From an uncultured Bacillota bacterium (GTDB lineage Bacteria > Bacillota > Dehalobacteriia > UBA7702): 64,000 nt of DNA. Position numbers and translations under genes: made by a program. Location: assembly GCA_934702375.1 (NCBI GenBank), contig CAKUYE010000014.1:1-64000 (forward strand), in the 5' to 3' direction. Numbering within the stretch: position 1 is the first letter of the stretch; the number at the start of each line of letters is the position of its first letter. Positions 8,755 through 18,091 of this stretch are shown here, piece after piece. The notes beneath the pieces are model-generated. The model was not told where the DNA came from, did no database searches, and saw nothing but the letters and a program-made list of their open reading frames with translations.

Positions 8755-10473
8755 ATGAGACCGATTATCGACATAAAAAATGATATTGCAGAGCGTTTGA
8801 AAGCAGCACTCACCCTTGCCAAATCCGGGGGTGAGTTGTCTTTTGAGGAGATCCCCGGCTTTGTGATCGAGATCCCCAGAGATCAAAATCACGGCGATTT
8901 TGCGGCAAATATTGCCATGGTTATGGCAAAACAGGCTCATATGGCCCCGCGCAAAATCGCAGAGATCCTTCTTACCCATTTGGATACCGAAGGGACCTTT
9001 ATTGACCGCACCGAGATTGCCGGTGCCGGTTTTATCAATTTCTTTTTGAAAAAGGACTGGCTTTTTGCCGTTCCCAAGCTGGTACATACCATGGGCGATC
9101 GCTACGGCTCCGTAGAGCTGGGCAAGGGCAAGAAAGTTCAGGTGGAATTCGTCAGTGCCAATCCTACGGGACTGCTCCATATGGGCAATGCCCGGGGTGG
9201 TGCCATCGGCGATTCCCTCGGCAATTTGCTGGCCTTTGCCGGATATGATGTGGAAAAAGAATACTATATCAACGATGCCGGCAACCAGATTCGCCTTCTC
9301 GGCGTTTCTCTTGATGCCCGTTTCCGGGAGCTTCTCGGTGAGGATGTGGTTTTCCCCGAAGACGGCTACCATGGCGAAGATATCAAAGCTACGGTAAAGC
9401 GCTATATCGAGGAAAAAGGCACCGATTTGAGGAATCAGCCCGAAGAAGAACGGATCGAGATCCTTTCGGACTATGCCTTAAAGGAAAAGCTTGCTGATAT
9501 GAAACGGGTTTTGGAGCTTTACGGCGTTCATTTTGATGTTTGGTTTTCCGAACGCACCCTTCACGATTCGGGAAAAGTTATGGCTGCCATGGAGGATTTG
9601 AAAAACCGCGGCATTGCCTATGAAAAAGACGGCTCCCTGCTTTTAAAGGCCGAGCACAGCGGTGGTAAGCAAAGCAAAGAAGGGGAACGTGTAAACCTGG
9701 AAGATAAAGATGATGTGTTGATTCGCAGCAATGGTGTTCCTACCTACTTTGCCGCCGATATCGCTTATCACAAGGATAAATTTGACCGTGGCTTTGACCG
9801 TGTGATTGATATCTGGGGGGCCGACCACCATGGCCATGTGGCCCGCATGAAACGTGCCATTTCGTTTTACGGCAATGATCCCGATCAGCTCACCGTTATT
9901 TTGATGCAGCTGGTGAAGCTCTACCAAAATGGCGAGCTTGTGCGGATGTCCAAACGTTCCGGCCAGTATGTGACCTTGGAAGACCTCATTGAGGAAGTCG
10001 GCTATGATGCCGCCCGTTATTTCTTTGTGATGCGCAACCCCGACAGTCCCATGGATTTTGATCTGGATCTTGCCAAATCCAAATCCTCGGATAACCCGGT
10101 CTTTTATGTGCAGTATGCCCATGCCCGGATATGCAGTATCCTGCGTCAGGCCGAAGCCCAAGGCTATGCCCTGCCGGATTTTGCCGCAGTAGACTACAGC
10201 CTGCTTACCGAAGAACAGGAGCTGGCGCTGATGAAAAAGCTGGCGGATCTTCCCGAGGAAATCGCCGCCGCCGCAGAGCTGCTGGAGCCTCACCGTCTTT
10301 GCGTTTATCTTCATGATTTAGCATCTTCCTTCCACAGCTTTTACAACCATTGCCGCGTCAATTGTGAAGAAGAGCCTTTGCGCAACGCCCGTCTCGGCCT
10401 GTGCAAAGCCACTGCAACGGCACTGAAAAATGTGCTGACGATCTTAGGCGTCCATGCCCCGACGGAAATGTAA
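8755..10473 (+). CDS. argS: Arginine--tRNA ligase
   Basis: This 572-residue class I synthetase charges tRNA-Arg. Visible features are the N-terminal Add-1 tRNA-binding domain, the ANPTGLLHMGNARGG segment with the HIGH-like signature (HMGN) at ~140, the GVPTYFAADIAYH region, VRMSKRSGQYVTL at the KMSKS position (~400), and the C-terminal helical anticodon-binding (DALR) domain. Length is normal for bacterial ArgRS. A TTGGAGG site lies just before the ATG, and a TATAAT at 8671-8676 is a likely -10. It opens the housekeeping stretch that continues to prmC and is separated from the previous operon by a strong terminator. Confidence 0.96.
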   Translation: MRPIIDIKNDIAERLKAALTLAKSGGELSFEEIPGFVIEIPRDQNHGDFAANIAMVMAKQAHMAPRKIAEILLTHLDTEGTFIDRTEIAGAGFINFFLKKDWLFAVPKLVHTMGDRYGSVELGKGKKVQVEFVSANPTGLLHMGNARGGAIGDSLGNLLAFAGYDVEKEYYINDAGNQIRLLGVSLDARFRELLGEDVVFPEDGYHGEDIKATVKRYIEEKGTDLRNQPEEERIEILSDYALKEKLADMKRVLELYGVHFDVWFSERTLHDSGKVMAAMEDLKNRGIAYEKDGSLLLKAEHSGGKQSKEGERVNLEDKDDVLIRSNGVPTYFAADIAYHKDKFDRGFDRVIDIWGADHHGHVARMKRAISFYGNDPDQLTVILMQLVKLYQNGELVRMSKRSGQYVTLEDLIEEVGYDAARYFFVMRNPDSPMDFDLDLAKSKSSDNPVFYVQYAHARICSILRQAEAQGYALPDFAAVDYSLLTEEQELALMKKLADLPEEIAAAAELLEPHRLCVYLHDLASSFHSFYNHCRVNCEEEPLRNARLGLCKATATALKNVLTILGVHAPTEM

Positions 10474-10547
10474 CCGTATCGTTTTTCCAAGTCGGAGCTA
10501 TCATAATTTTTAAAATAAATCATACGATTTGAAAAGGAGTGTTTCTT

Positions 10548-11483
10548 ATGCCACTGGTAACATCTACTGAAATGTTTAAAAAAGCCTATGAAGGCGGCTA
10601 TGCCATCGGCGCGTTCAATGTCAACAATATGGAGATCATTCAGGGGATCACCGAAGCTGCCAAAGAAGTGAATGCTCCCTTGATCCTTCAGGTCTCTGCC
10701 GGCGCCAGAAAATATGCCAATGAAACCTACCTGATGAAGCTGGTGGAAGCCGCAGTGATCGAAACCGGTTTGCCTATTTGCCTTCATTTGGATCACGGCG
10801 CCGATTTCGAGATCTGTAAGAGCTGCATTGACGGTGGTTTTACCTCGGTCATGATCGATGGCTCCAAGCTTCCTTATGAAGAAAATATCGCTCTGACCAA
10901 ACAGGTTGTTGAATATGCCCATGCCCACGGCGTTGTGGTCGAAGGGGAGCTGGGGAAACTTGCCGGTATTGAAGATGATGTTAACGTCAGTGCCGAAGAT
11001 GCTTCCTACACCCGTCCGGAAGAAGTGGAAGACTTTGTGACCCGTACCGGCGTGGATTCTCTGGCCATTGCCATCGGCACCAGCCACGGTGCTTACAAAT
11101 TCAAGCCCGGTCAGAAGCCTCAGTTAAAATTTGATATTCTGGAAGAAGTCGGCAAGCGTTTGCCGAATTTCCCCATTGTTTTACACGGCGCTTCCTCGGT
11201 TATTCCTGAATACGTTCAGATGATCAACGAAAACGGTGGGGCTATGCCCGATGCCATTGGTGTTCCCGAGGATATGCTGCGGAAAGCGGCCTCCATGGCT
11301 GTTTGCAAAATCAATATTGACTCGGACCTGCGCCTTGCCATGACCGGTACGGTGCGGAAATATCTGGCGGAGCATCCCGATCATTTTGATCCCCGTCAGT
11401 ATCTGAAACCCGCCAGAGAAAATATCAAAGCTTTGGTAAAACATAAGCTCATTGATGTTCTGGGCTGCGACGGCAAAGCCTGA
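10548..11483 (+). CDS. fba: Class II fructose-bisphosphate aldolase
   Basis: This 311-residue zinc-dependent aldolase interconverts fructose 1,6-bisphosphate with DHAP and glyceraldehyde 3-phosphate. The signs are HLDHG at residues 80-84 (zinc/catalytic region), VEGELGKLAG, AIGTSHGAYKF and LHGASSV, all class II landmarks. The ATG at 10548 is preceded by AAGGAG at 9 bases; a start 9 bases earlier would be too close to that site. It begins a sugar-phosphate cluster with transaldolase and GlpX, an arrangement common in Clostridia that suggests gluconeogenic or pentose-phosphate flux. Confidence 0.95.
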   Translation: MPLVTSTEMFKKAYEGGYAIGAFNVNNMEIIQGITEAAKEVNAPLILQVSAGARKYANETYLMKLVEAAVIETGLPICLHLDHGADFEICKSCIDGGFTSVMIDGSKLPYEENIALTKQVVEYAHAHGVVVEGELGKLAGIEDDVNVSAEDASYTRPEEVEDFVTRTGVDSLAIAIGTSHGAYKFKPGQKPQLKFDILEEVGKRLPNFPIVLHGASSVIPEYVQMINENGGAMPDAIGVPEDMLRKAASMAVCKINIDSDLRLAMTGTVRKYLAEHPDHFDPRQYLKPARENIKALVKHKLIDVLGCDGKA

Positions 11484-11560
11484 GCAGGGGTTGGGCCTGT
11501 TCCCAAAAACATAGAAAAAGCGGCTTTTATCAAAGCCGAAAAATAAGGTAAGGGGTGTCT

Positions 11561-12211
11561 ATGAAACTGTATCTGGATACTGCAAAGCCGGAGGAAATCC
11601 GGGAGATTGCGGCCTGGGGCGTACTGTCCGGGCTGACGACAAATCCCTCTCTGCTGGCAAAAGCCGGGATCTCCGTGGGAGATTTTATGGCAGAAGTTGC
11701 GACTTTGATTTCCGGCCCGGTGAGCCTGGAGGTTACGGCAGAGGATGCCGATGAAATGATAAAACAGGCATCTCATCTTCGCCGTTATGGTGAAAATGTG
11801 GTGATCAAGGTTCCCCTTACCGCTCAGGGGCTTTGTGCCTGCCATACTCTGGCGAACCGGGGTATGGCGGTGAACCTGACTCTGGTTTTCTCGGCCAATC
11901 AGGCCTTGTTGGCGGCCGAAGCCGGGGCGGCCTATGTCAGTCCCTTTGTGGGGCGGCTCCATGATAACGGAGCCGATGGCATCCGTCTGGTGGAGGAAAT
12001 CCGCCGGGTGTTGGATCGTTGTGCCCACCGTCCGGAGATCATTGCCGCCAGTATTCGCTCTCCTCGGGATGTTACCGAGGCGGCGTTGGCCGGAGCCGAT
12101 ATCGCGACGATACCCTATGATATCATGAAAAAAATGCTGTATCATCCTTTAACAAAGGATGGTCTTGACCGTTTTAAAACCGATTGGCAAAATAGTGGTT
12201 TATCCCTATAA
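11561..12211 (+). CDS. Transaldolase-like protein (Fsa/TalC type)
   Basis: This 216-residue protein belongs to the short TIM-barrel transaldolase / fructose-6-phosphate aldolase group. Motifs are YLDTAKPEEI at the N-terminus, GLTTNPSLL, the Schiff-base lysine in VIKVPLT (about K83), and SPFVGRLHDNG. Enzymes of this type transfer dihydroxyacetone units or cleave fructose 6-phosphate; the sequence alone does not separate the two. The ATG at 11561 follows AAGGGG by 5 bases; an in-frame GTG at 11555 lies within that site. Its position between fba and glpX supports a role in sugar-phosphate rearrangement. Confidence 0.92.
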   Translation: MKLYLDTAKPEEIREIAAWGVLSGLTTNPSLLAKAGISVGDFMAEVATLISGPVSLEVTAEDADEMIKQASHLRRYGENVVIKVPLTAQGLCACHTLANRGMAVNLTLVFSANQALLAAEAGAAYVSPFVGRLHDNGADGIRLVEEIRRVLDRCAHRPEIIAASIRSPRDVTEAALAGADIATIPYDIMKKMLYHPLTKDGLDRFKTDWQNSGLSL

Positions 12212-12238
12212 ATAATTTCATTAGGAGAAAAACGTAAA

Positions 12239-13228
12239 ATGCTAAGTAAAGAATTGACACTTGATCTGGTACGTGTAACAGAAGCTGCCGCATTGGGCAG
12301 CGGACGTTGGATCGGTAAAGGGCAAAAGAACGAGGCCGACGGCGCTGCCGTTCGCGGTATGCGCACGGCTTTTGACACGGTTCCCATTCGCGGCACCGTG
12401 GTCATCGGCGAAGGGGAAATGGATGAAGCCCCGATGCTCTATATCGGAGAAAAGGTTGGCTGCGGCACGGAGCATGATCCCGAAGTGGATATTGCCGTAG
12501 ACCCTCTGGAAGGTACCAATCTTTGTGCAAAAAATGCCCCCAGCGCCATTGCGGTCTTTGCCGCTGCCGAAGGCGGCAATCTGCTGAAAGCGCCGGATAT
12601 GTATATGGAAAAGGTCTGCTGCGGTCCTGCCGGCAAAGGTCTTATCAGCATTGAAGCTTCGGTCACGGAAAATGTGACGGCCTATGCCAAGGCTGCCGGA
12701 AAGGATCTTTCCGAAGTCAACGTGGTTGTTCTTGACCGCGAACGGCATCAGGGGATCATTAACGAATTGAGAGCCTGCGGCTGCCGTGTACAGCTGATCA
12801 CTGACGGTGATGTTGCTCCTGCCGTAGCCTGCGGTTTGCCCCATACCGGCATCGACATGGTTTACGGTACCGGCGGTGCTCCCGAAGGTGTGATCGCTGC
12901 TGCCGCGTTGAAATGCCTTGGCGGTGATATGCAGGGACGTCTCTGGCCCGAAGATGATGAAGATCGGGAAAGAATGGCCAAAATGGGCATCCCCGACGAC
13001 AACAAAGTTCTGACCATGGAAGACCTTGCCAAAGGGGATGATGTGTTCTTTGCCGCTACCGGCATTACCTCCGGTTCGCTTTTGAAAGGAATTACCTACG
13101 AAGGGAACAAGGCTACCACCTATTCCATCATTCTTCGTTCCAAAACCGGCACCGTCCGCTACATTGAAACGATCCATGATTACAGCAAAAAACCGATGAT
13201 CGACAAGATCGATATTGATAATCCGTGA
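12239..13228 (+). CDS. glpX: Fructose-1,6-bisphosphatase class II
   Basis: This 329-residue Li+-sensitive-type phosphatase hydrolyses fructose 1,6-bisphosphate in gluconeogenesis. GlpX landmarks are RVTEAAALGSGRWIGKG at the N-terminus, VIGEGEMDEAPML, DPLEGTNLCAKN (metal-binding aspartates), and YGTGGAPEGVIAAAAL. AGGAG lies upstream of the ATG at 12239. The stop codon shares bases with the next start (TGATG), so the radical SAM gene is translationally coupled. Confidence 0.96.
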   Translation: MLSKELTLDLVRVTEAAALGSGRWIGKGQKNEADGAAVRGMRTAFDTVPIRGTVVIGEGEMDEAPMLYIGEKVGCGTEHDPEVDIAVDPLEGTNLCAKNAPSAIAVFAAAEGGNLLKAPDMYMEKVCCGPAGKGLISIEASVTENVTAYAKAAGKDLSEVNVVVLDRERHQGIINELRACGCRVQLITDGDVAPAVACGLPHTGIDMVYGTGGAPEGVIAAAALKCLGGDMQGRLWPEDDEDRERMAKMGIPDDNKVLTMEDLAKGDDVFFAATGITSGSLLKGITYEGNKATTYSIILRSKTGTVRYIETIHDYSKKPMIDKIDIDNP

Positions 13229-14463
13229 TGAGACCGATTTATACGAATAAAAACGGCGATCTGCTTTTTGACCGCCATCATCATGCCGTAGCAGCCCGGG
13301 GCAACGAGATCCTGGCTGCTGCGGATTATATCCCCATGCCCAAAGGAGCCACCTTTGCTGCCATGCCCGGGCGGGTTCCTCTGGTGGCCGATGACCGGGG
13401 TCAGGTTCATGCCGGGATAGGCACTGCCGTAGCGGTGCTGCTGCCCCAGGGCTTTACTCGCACGCTGCTGCCGGCTACAAAGACCGTTGGCGGTCCCGAT
13501 GTATTGCCTCTGCTGGGCTATACCGCTGCGGCAATGAAAAACGGCAAGGTTTATGTGGCGGCAAAACAAACTGATGAACATCGTATTTGGCACCCGGAGC
13601 ATTACAATACCCCGGATCTGCCGGAACGCATTGCTAAGGTGAAAAAGGCATTGAAAGGAAACCGCATTGTAGACCAGCTGGCCCATTGTTCCCTGGAATA
13701 CGGCTGTTTTACGGCTCAAAACCTGTTCTATCGCCGTTGGGAAGGGGGCTTGCCCGTTTCCCGCAGCTGCAATGCCCGGTGCATCGGCTGTATTTCCGAG
13801 CAGGAGTCGGAGTGTTGTCCTTCGGCTCAGGGGCGGTTGAGCTTTTCTCCGACGGTACGGGAAATTGCCGAAGTCGGTACGTTCCATCTTGGGGGTAAGA
13901 AAAAGGATAATATCATCAGCTTTGGCCAGGGCTGTGAAGGGGAGCCTTCTTTGGAAGCCGATAAGATCGCCAAAGCCATTGGTGTGATTCGCCGCAATAC
14001 CGCTGCCGGTACCGTGAATATGAATACCAATGCCGGTCATACCGACTGTATTCGTAAGATCGTGGATGCCGGTATCGACACCCTTCGGGTTAGTATCTTT
14101 TCGGCGATTCCGGAGCATTACGACCGTTACTATCGGCCGCGAAATTACAGCTTGGCCGATGTGGAAGCCTCCATTCGCTATGGAGTGGAACACGGGGTTT
14201 ATGTCTCCCTGAATCTTTTGGCTTTTCCCGGTTTTACCGATCGCAAGGAGGAGATCGATGCCCTTTGCGCTCTCATTGACCGGACAGGCCTGCAAAAAGT
14301 CCAGATCCGCAATCTTAATATTGACTGCGATTATTTTTACGAACAATGTCATTTTGAAAAGGAAAAAAGTGAAGGTATGGATCAGCTGATCGCTGCGTTT
14401 CACCGGGTCGGCGTTGCCGTAGGCAACTACAGCCGCCCCAAAGATAAAGCCGACAGAAAGTAA
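13228..14463 (+). CDS. Radical SAM protein of unknown substrate
   Basis: This 411-residue protein has a radical SAM cluster motif, CNARCIGC (CX3CX2C), at about residue 180. It is followed by barrel features: FGQGCEGEPSL, the GGE-like stretch, and GTVNMNTNAG. The first ~170 residues form an extra N-terminal domain without a motif I recognise. More cysteines (CCP at ~196, CDYFYEQC near the C-terminus) may bind an auxiliary cluster. It overlaps the glpX stop by one base. In related Clostridia, rho often sits between glpX and rpmE (from memory), so this gene occupies that slot. Its reaction is unknown. Confidence 0.88.
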   Translation: MRPIYTNKNGDLLFDRHHHAVAARGNEILAAADYIPMPKGATFAAMPGRVPLVADDRGQVHAGIGTAVAVLLPQGFTRTLLPATKTVGGPDVLPLLGYTAAAMKNGKVYVAAKQTDEHRIWHPEHYNTPDLPERIAKVKKALKGNRIVDQLAHCSLEYGCFTAQNLFYRRWEGGLPVSRSCNARCIGCISEQESECCPSAQGRLSFSPTVREIAEVGTFHLGGKKKDNIISFGQGCEGEPSLEADKIAKAIGVIRRNTAAGTVNMNTNAGHTDCIRKIVDAGIDTLRVSIFSAIPEHYDRYYRPRNYSLADVEASIRYGVEHGVYVSLNLLAFPGFTDRKEEIDALCALIDRTGLQKVQIRNLNIDCDYFYEQCHFEKEKSEGMDQLIAAFHRVGVAVGNYSRPKDKADRK

Positions 14464-14515
14464 AGGCGTTTTGAAAATTTTTTTCGGAAAACAGGAAAAA
14501 AGTTTTCAAAAACAG

Positions 14516-14544
14516 TTGATTTTACGAAGGTCTTGTGTTATAAT
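14516..14544 (+). promoter_or_regulatory. Promoter of rpmE
   Basis: TTGATT (14516-14521), a 17-bp spacer and TATAAT (14539-14544) lie ~50 bp before the rpmE start. Confidence 0.65.
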
Positions 14545-14591
14545 TATCTACGCGCGAAAAATGATGTCATACCGGAAGTGAGGTGAAAGGT

Positions 14592-14795
14592 ATGAAAAAA
14601 GGCATTCATCCGAAATATGAAGAAGTTGAAATTACTTGTGCTTGTGGTAACAAATTCACCACAAAATCCACGAAGAAGGATATCAAAGTGGAAGTTTGTT
14701 CCCAGTGCCATCCCTTCTATACCGGTAGCAGACGTTTCTTGGTTGAAGAAGGCGGCCGTGTTGACAAGTTCAAGAAAAAATACGGTCTTCAATAA
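14592..14795 (+). CDS. rpmE: 50S ribosomal protein L31 (zinc-binding form)
   Basis: This 67-residue protein begins MKKGIHPKYEE, the usual L31 start. It has the zinc-ribbon cysteines CAC at ~16-18 and CSQC at ~37-40, followed by HPFYTGSRRF, so it is the C+ (zinc-containing) paralogue. C- paralogues replace it under zinc limitation in many bacteria. GGTGAAAGG precedes the ATG at 14592; an upstream ATG-like start at 14583 overlaps that site. It has its own promoter and terminator. Confidence 0.96.
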   Translation: MKKGIHPKYEEVEITCACGNKFTTKSTKKDIKVEVCSQCHPFYTGSRRFLVEEGGRVDKFKKKYGLQ

Positions 14796-14805
14796 AAAAA
14801 CAGTG

Positions 14806-14831
14806 AAACAGAGCCTCAGGCTCTGTTTTTT
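14806..14831 (+). terminator. Terminator of rpmE
   Basis: AAACAGAGCC / GGCTCTGTTT stem with a 3-nt loop, followed by a T-run. Confidence 0.85.
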
Positions 14832-14868
14832 ACTATACCCGGTTTTTTTACCAAACAAAGGAGGTTCT

Positions 14869-15837
14869 ATGAAAAAACCGTTTTACTATGGCGGTCAGGC
14901 GGTGATCGAAGGCGTGATGATGATGGGCCCCAAGGGCTACGCCATCTCGGTGCGCCGTCCCGATCAATCCATTGTGACCCGAAAGGAAGGACACCATTCC
15001 ATTAAGGAAAAATGGGGATTTTTAAAGTGGCCTGTCATTCGCGGCTTTGTCAATCTTATTGAAATGCTTATTTTAGGGATGTCCACCATCACCTGGTCGG
15101 CGAATCAAGCCGGCGAGGAAGAAGAGGAGCTTTCCGGGAAGGAAATGGCTCTGGCCATCGGTATTTCCTGTGTGGCGGTGATCGGTCTGTTTTTGGTGCT
15201 TCCTGCCTGGCTGGGCACGTGGCTTCATCCTTATATCGGTGATTTTGGCCGCAGCTTTTTAGAAGGTGTGATCCGTATTGCCGTATTCCTTATTTATCTG
15301 CTTTGCATTCGTCGTATGGAGGATATTCTGCGGGTATTCCAGTATCATGGTGCGGAGCACAAGACCATCAACTGCTATGAAGCCGGTGCGCCTTTGACCC
15401 CGGAAAGCGCCGCCAAATATTCTACCCGGCACCTTCGTTGTGGTACCAGCTTTGTTTTAATGGTGATGATTGTGATGATCATTATCTTTACCTTTGTTGG
15501 TCAAACGGAAACGGTTTGGGCCAGAGTGCTGATTAAGTTTCTCTGTATGCCCTTTGTGGCGGGGTTGACTTATGAATTTACCCGTTGGTCGGCACGGCAT
15601 TGTGAAAATCCTGTCGTTCGCATCCTCATCACCCCGGGGTTGTGGCTTCAGGGATTAACCACCGAGGAACCGGATCTCGGCCAGCTGGAAGTGGCTATCC
15701 GTTCCTTAAAAGCGGTGATTCCCGACTATGCCGCGACGCATCCCGAGGAAGAGCCGATCCTTGATTTTCGTGAAATCGAAGCGGTGGCTCCCGCAGAACC
15801 CGAAGAATCCGGAGAGACCGAACCGCAGCTTTCCTGA
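14869..15837 (+). CDS. DUF1385 family membrane protein
   Basis: This 322-residue protein opens with KKPFYYGGQAVIEGVMMMGPKG, the conserved DUF1385 (YqhQ-like) start. It has several TM helices in the middle (about 105-130, 145-165, 210-230) and the conserved RVFQYHGAEHKTINCYEAG and HLRCGTSFVLMV motifs; the His/Glu pattern suggests a metal site. Its function is not established. The ATG at 14869 follows GGAGG, and the longer in-frame reading would run through the rpmE gene and terminator. It lies upstream of prfA-prmC, as in many Firmicutes. Confidence 0.92.
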   Translation: MKKPFYYGGQAVIEGVMMMGPKGYAISVRRPDQSIVTRKEGHHSIKEKWGFLKWPVIRGFVNLIEMLILGMSTITWSANQAGEEEEELSGKEMALAIGISCVAVIGLFLVLPAWLGTWLHPYIGDFGRSFLEGVIRIAVFLIYLLCIRRMEDILRVFQYHGAEHKTINCYEAGAPLTPESAAKYSTRHLRCGTSFVLMVMIVMIIIFTFVGQTETVWARVLIKFLCMPFVAGLTYEFTRWSARHCENPVVRILITPGLWLQGLTTEEPDLGQLEVAIRSLKAVIPDYAATHPEEEPILDFREIEAVAPAEPEESGETEPQLS

Positions 15838-15876
15838 ATCGCTGTATTGTTATGAATAAAAGGAGAACAATATTCA

Positions 15877-16950
15877 ATGTTTGATAAACTGGCACAATTG
15901 GAAAAACGATACGAGGAGCTTTCCTTGCGGATCAGCGATCCTGAGGTCATTGCCAATCAGGTCGAATGGAAAAAAGATATTATGGCCCACTCGGAGCTGG
16001 AAGATATTGTCGAAGGCTATCGTACCTATAAAAAACTGAAAGAGGAGTACGACGGCGATATGGAGCTTTTGGCCGAAGAGGACGATCCGGAAATGAAAGC
16101 CCTTGCCGAGGAAGAAGCTCAAGCTTTAAAAGAACAGCTGCATGAGTGGGAGGAAAAGCTCAAGGTGTTGCTGCTGCCCAAAGACCCCAACGATACAAAA
16201 AATGCTATCGTTGAGATTCGCGCCGCCATCGGCGGGGATGAAGCCGCCCTTTTTGCCCACGATCTTTATAAAATGTACTCTCGCTATGCCGAAAAACAGG
16301 GCTGGAAGCTGGAAGTGATGAGCAGCAACTTTACGGATATCGGCGGAATCAAGGAAATCATTTGCCTGATCTCCGGGAAAAATGCCTACAGCCGCCTGAA
16401 ATACGAAAGCGGTGTTCACCGTGTTCAGCGTGTTCCCGATACCGAAACCCAGGGGCGTGTTCATACCTCGGCAGCCACCGTTGCGGTGATGCCCGAAGCC
16501 GAGGAAGTGGAAGTGGAAATTGGCCCCAACGACGTCAAAACCGATGTTTTTTGCGCCAGCGGCCCCGGCGGGCAGTGCGTCAATACCACCCAGAGTGCTG
16601 TGCGCCTTACCCACCTGCCCACGGGTATTGTTGTTTCCTGTCAGGATGAAAAGAGCCAGCTCCGTAATAAGGAAAAGGCCATGAAGATCCTTCGTGCCCG
16701 TATTTACGAGGTGATGCAGCAGGAGCAGCAGGGGGATATTTCCTCCAAGCGGAAAAGCATGGTGGGCAGCGGTGAACGCAGTGAGCGCATCCGCACCTAC
16801 AACTTCCCGCAGGGCCGTGTGACGGATCATCGTATCGGTCTGACCCTCCACCGTTTGGATAGCATTTTGGAAGGGAATATTGATGAGATCATCGATGCTC
16901 TGATTCGGGATGAACAGGTGAAGCTCTTAAAAGAAGGAGTCGAAGAATAA
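15877..16950 (+). CDS. prfA: Peptide chain release factor 1
   Basis: This 357-residue protein matches RF1 over its full length. RF1 recognises UAA/UAG and triggers peptide release. Visible features are the helical N-terminal domain, the HRVQRVPDTETQGRVHTSAATVAV block, and the catalytic GGQ in ASGPGGQCVNTTQS at ~230, where the glutamine is methylated by PrmC. The downstream prmC supports RF1 over RF2. AAAAGGAG lies before the ATG. Confidence 0.96.
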   Translation: MFDKLAQLEKRYEELSLRISDPEVIANQVEWKKDIMAHSELEDIVEGYRTYKKLKEEYDGDMELLAEEDDPEMKALAEEEAQALKEQLHEWEEKLKVLLLPKDPNDTKNAIVEIRAAIGGDEAALFAHDLYKMYSRYAEKQGWKLEVMSSNFTDIGGIKEIICLISGKNAYSRLKYESGVHRVQRVPDTETQGRVHTSAATVAVMPEAEEVEVEIGPNDVKTDVFCASGPGGQCVNTTQSAVRLTHLPTGIVVSCQDEKSQLRNKEKAMKILRARIYEVMQQEQQGDISSKRKSMVGSGERSERIRTYNFPQGRVTDHRIGLTLHRLDSILEGNIDEIIDALIRDEQVKLLKEGVEE

Positions 16951-16951
16951 A

Positions 16952-17782
16952 ATGTCTATGACCTACCGCGAACTCCGCCTTTGGCTGCGTCAGGAGCTTT
17001 CTGACCGGGAAAATCTCGATCAGGAGATCCGTTGGCTCATCGAAGCATTTTCCGGCAAAAATTTCCTTGATATTGGGCCGGAGGAAGAAGTTTCACGGCC
17101 GGTTTTCTACGAAAAGGCCGTGAAGCGTTTGCAGCATCACGAGCCTTTTCAGTATGTTGTGGGTTCTCAGGAATTTTACGGCGGTGTTTTTCTTGTCACT
17201 CCTGCGGTGCTGGTGCCTCGGCCCGAAACGGAGCTTTTGGTGGAGGAAGCCCTTCGCTGGGCAAAGGGAAGAGATGCTTTGGAAATTTTGGATCTTTGTA
17301 CCGGCTCCGGCTGTATCGGAATCTCTCTGGCTAGGGAGACCGAAAGCCCTGTTCTCGCCATTGACATCTCCGAGGATGCCCTAAAGGTGGCAGAAAAAAA
17401 TAACGCTCTTAACGGGACGGCGGTGGATTTTCGTTACAGCGACCTGTTTTACCATATCCCCAAAGAGCGCACCTTTGATTTGATCACAGCCAATCCGCCC
17501 TATTTGACCCAACAGGAAATGAAAGAGATCCCTTTGGAAGTGACCCACGAACCTTGGATCGCTCTGGACGGCGGACCCAACGGCCTTTTTGCCATTGAGC
17601 GCATTTTAAAGGAGCTTGACCAACGGCTGAATCCCGGCGGCTTGTTCCTTATGGAAATTGGCGAAGGGCAGGGGAATGTTACCTTGGCTTTGGCGGAAAA
17701 ATATGACCTCCCCGGTGCGAAAATCCTGAAAGACCTCAACGAAAAAGATCGCATCTTCTGCTGGGAAAAAAAAAGTGAATAA
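16952..17782 (+). CDS. prmC: Release factor glutamine methyltransferase
   Basis: This 276-residue SAM-dependent N5-glutamine methyltransferase modifies the GGQ glutamine of release factors. It has an N-terminal helical domain, VPRPETELLVE at ~90, the SAM-binding LDLCTGSGCIGI, and the NPPY catalytic motif at ~187. The ATG lies 1 bp after the prfA stop with GAAGGAG upstream, so the two are translated as a pair. Length is typical. Confidence 0.95.
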   Translation: MSMTYRELRLWLRQELSDRENLDQEIRWLIEAFSGKNFLDIGPEEEVSRPVFYEKAVKRLQHHEPFQYVVGSQEFYGGVFLVTPAVLVPRPETELLVEEALRWAKGRDALEILDLCTGSGCIGISLARETESPVLAIDISEDALKVAEKNNALNGTAVDFRYSDLFYHIPKERTFDLITANPPYLTQQEMKEIPLEVTHEPWIALDGGPNGLFAIERILKELDQRLNPGGLFLMEIGEGQGNVTLALAEKYDLPGAKILKDLNEKDRIFCWEKKSE

Positions 17783-17794
17783 AGACGTAAATCC

Positions 17795-17819
17795 GGCAGC
17801 CTCAAAGGCTGCCTTTTTT
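17795..17819 (+). terminator. Terminator after prmC
   Basis: GGCAGCC / GGCTGCC stem with loop TCAAA, followed by T6. Confidence 0.85.
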
Positions 17820-17831
17820 GTTTGGTAATTT

Positions 17832-17856
17832 ATTGTTGAACAAATTATTCAACAAT
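17832..17856. promoter_or_regulatory. Perfect 9-bp inverted repeat in the intergenic region
   Basis: ATTGTTGAA-N7-TTCAACAAT lies in the AT-rich stretch between prmC and the membrane-protein trio. It has the form of an operator for a dimeric repressor. It is 140 bp upstream of the -35, so it may instead be fortuitous. Confidence 0.35.
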
Positions 17857-17997
17857 CTGTAGAATATTTTGCTGTCAAGTGTTATTTATGACAATAGGAA
17901 TGTTAATTTTGACATCCATCCTGAAAAATAGGGTTGTTTTATGTTGTTTCTATGATTTTAAATCCGTAAATCACGACAATTTATTTTTTTTGTAACA

Positions 17998-18026
17998 TTG
18001 ACACATTCGCTCATAAAATATATAAT
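17998..18026 (+). promoter_or_regulatory. Consensus promoter of the membrane-protein trio
   Basis: TTGACA (17998-18003), a 17-bp spacer and TATAAT (18021-18026) give a perfect sigma-A consensus, 66 bp before the first start codon. The rest of the 309-bp gap (17783-18091) holds the prmC terminator and AT-rich sequence. Confidence 0.85.
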
Positions 18027-18091
18027 ATATGCAAAGGAAATATTACAATTGTTTTAAAATTGAAAATGTAATTTATAAAGGAAGTGGTCTT

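Noticed and set aside
11521..11538. Hairpin CGGCTTT/AAAGCCG between fba and the transaldolase gene as a terminator
   Set aside because: It is followed by AAAAATAAGG rather than a T-tract, and the genes are closely spaced, so termination here is unlikely.
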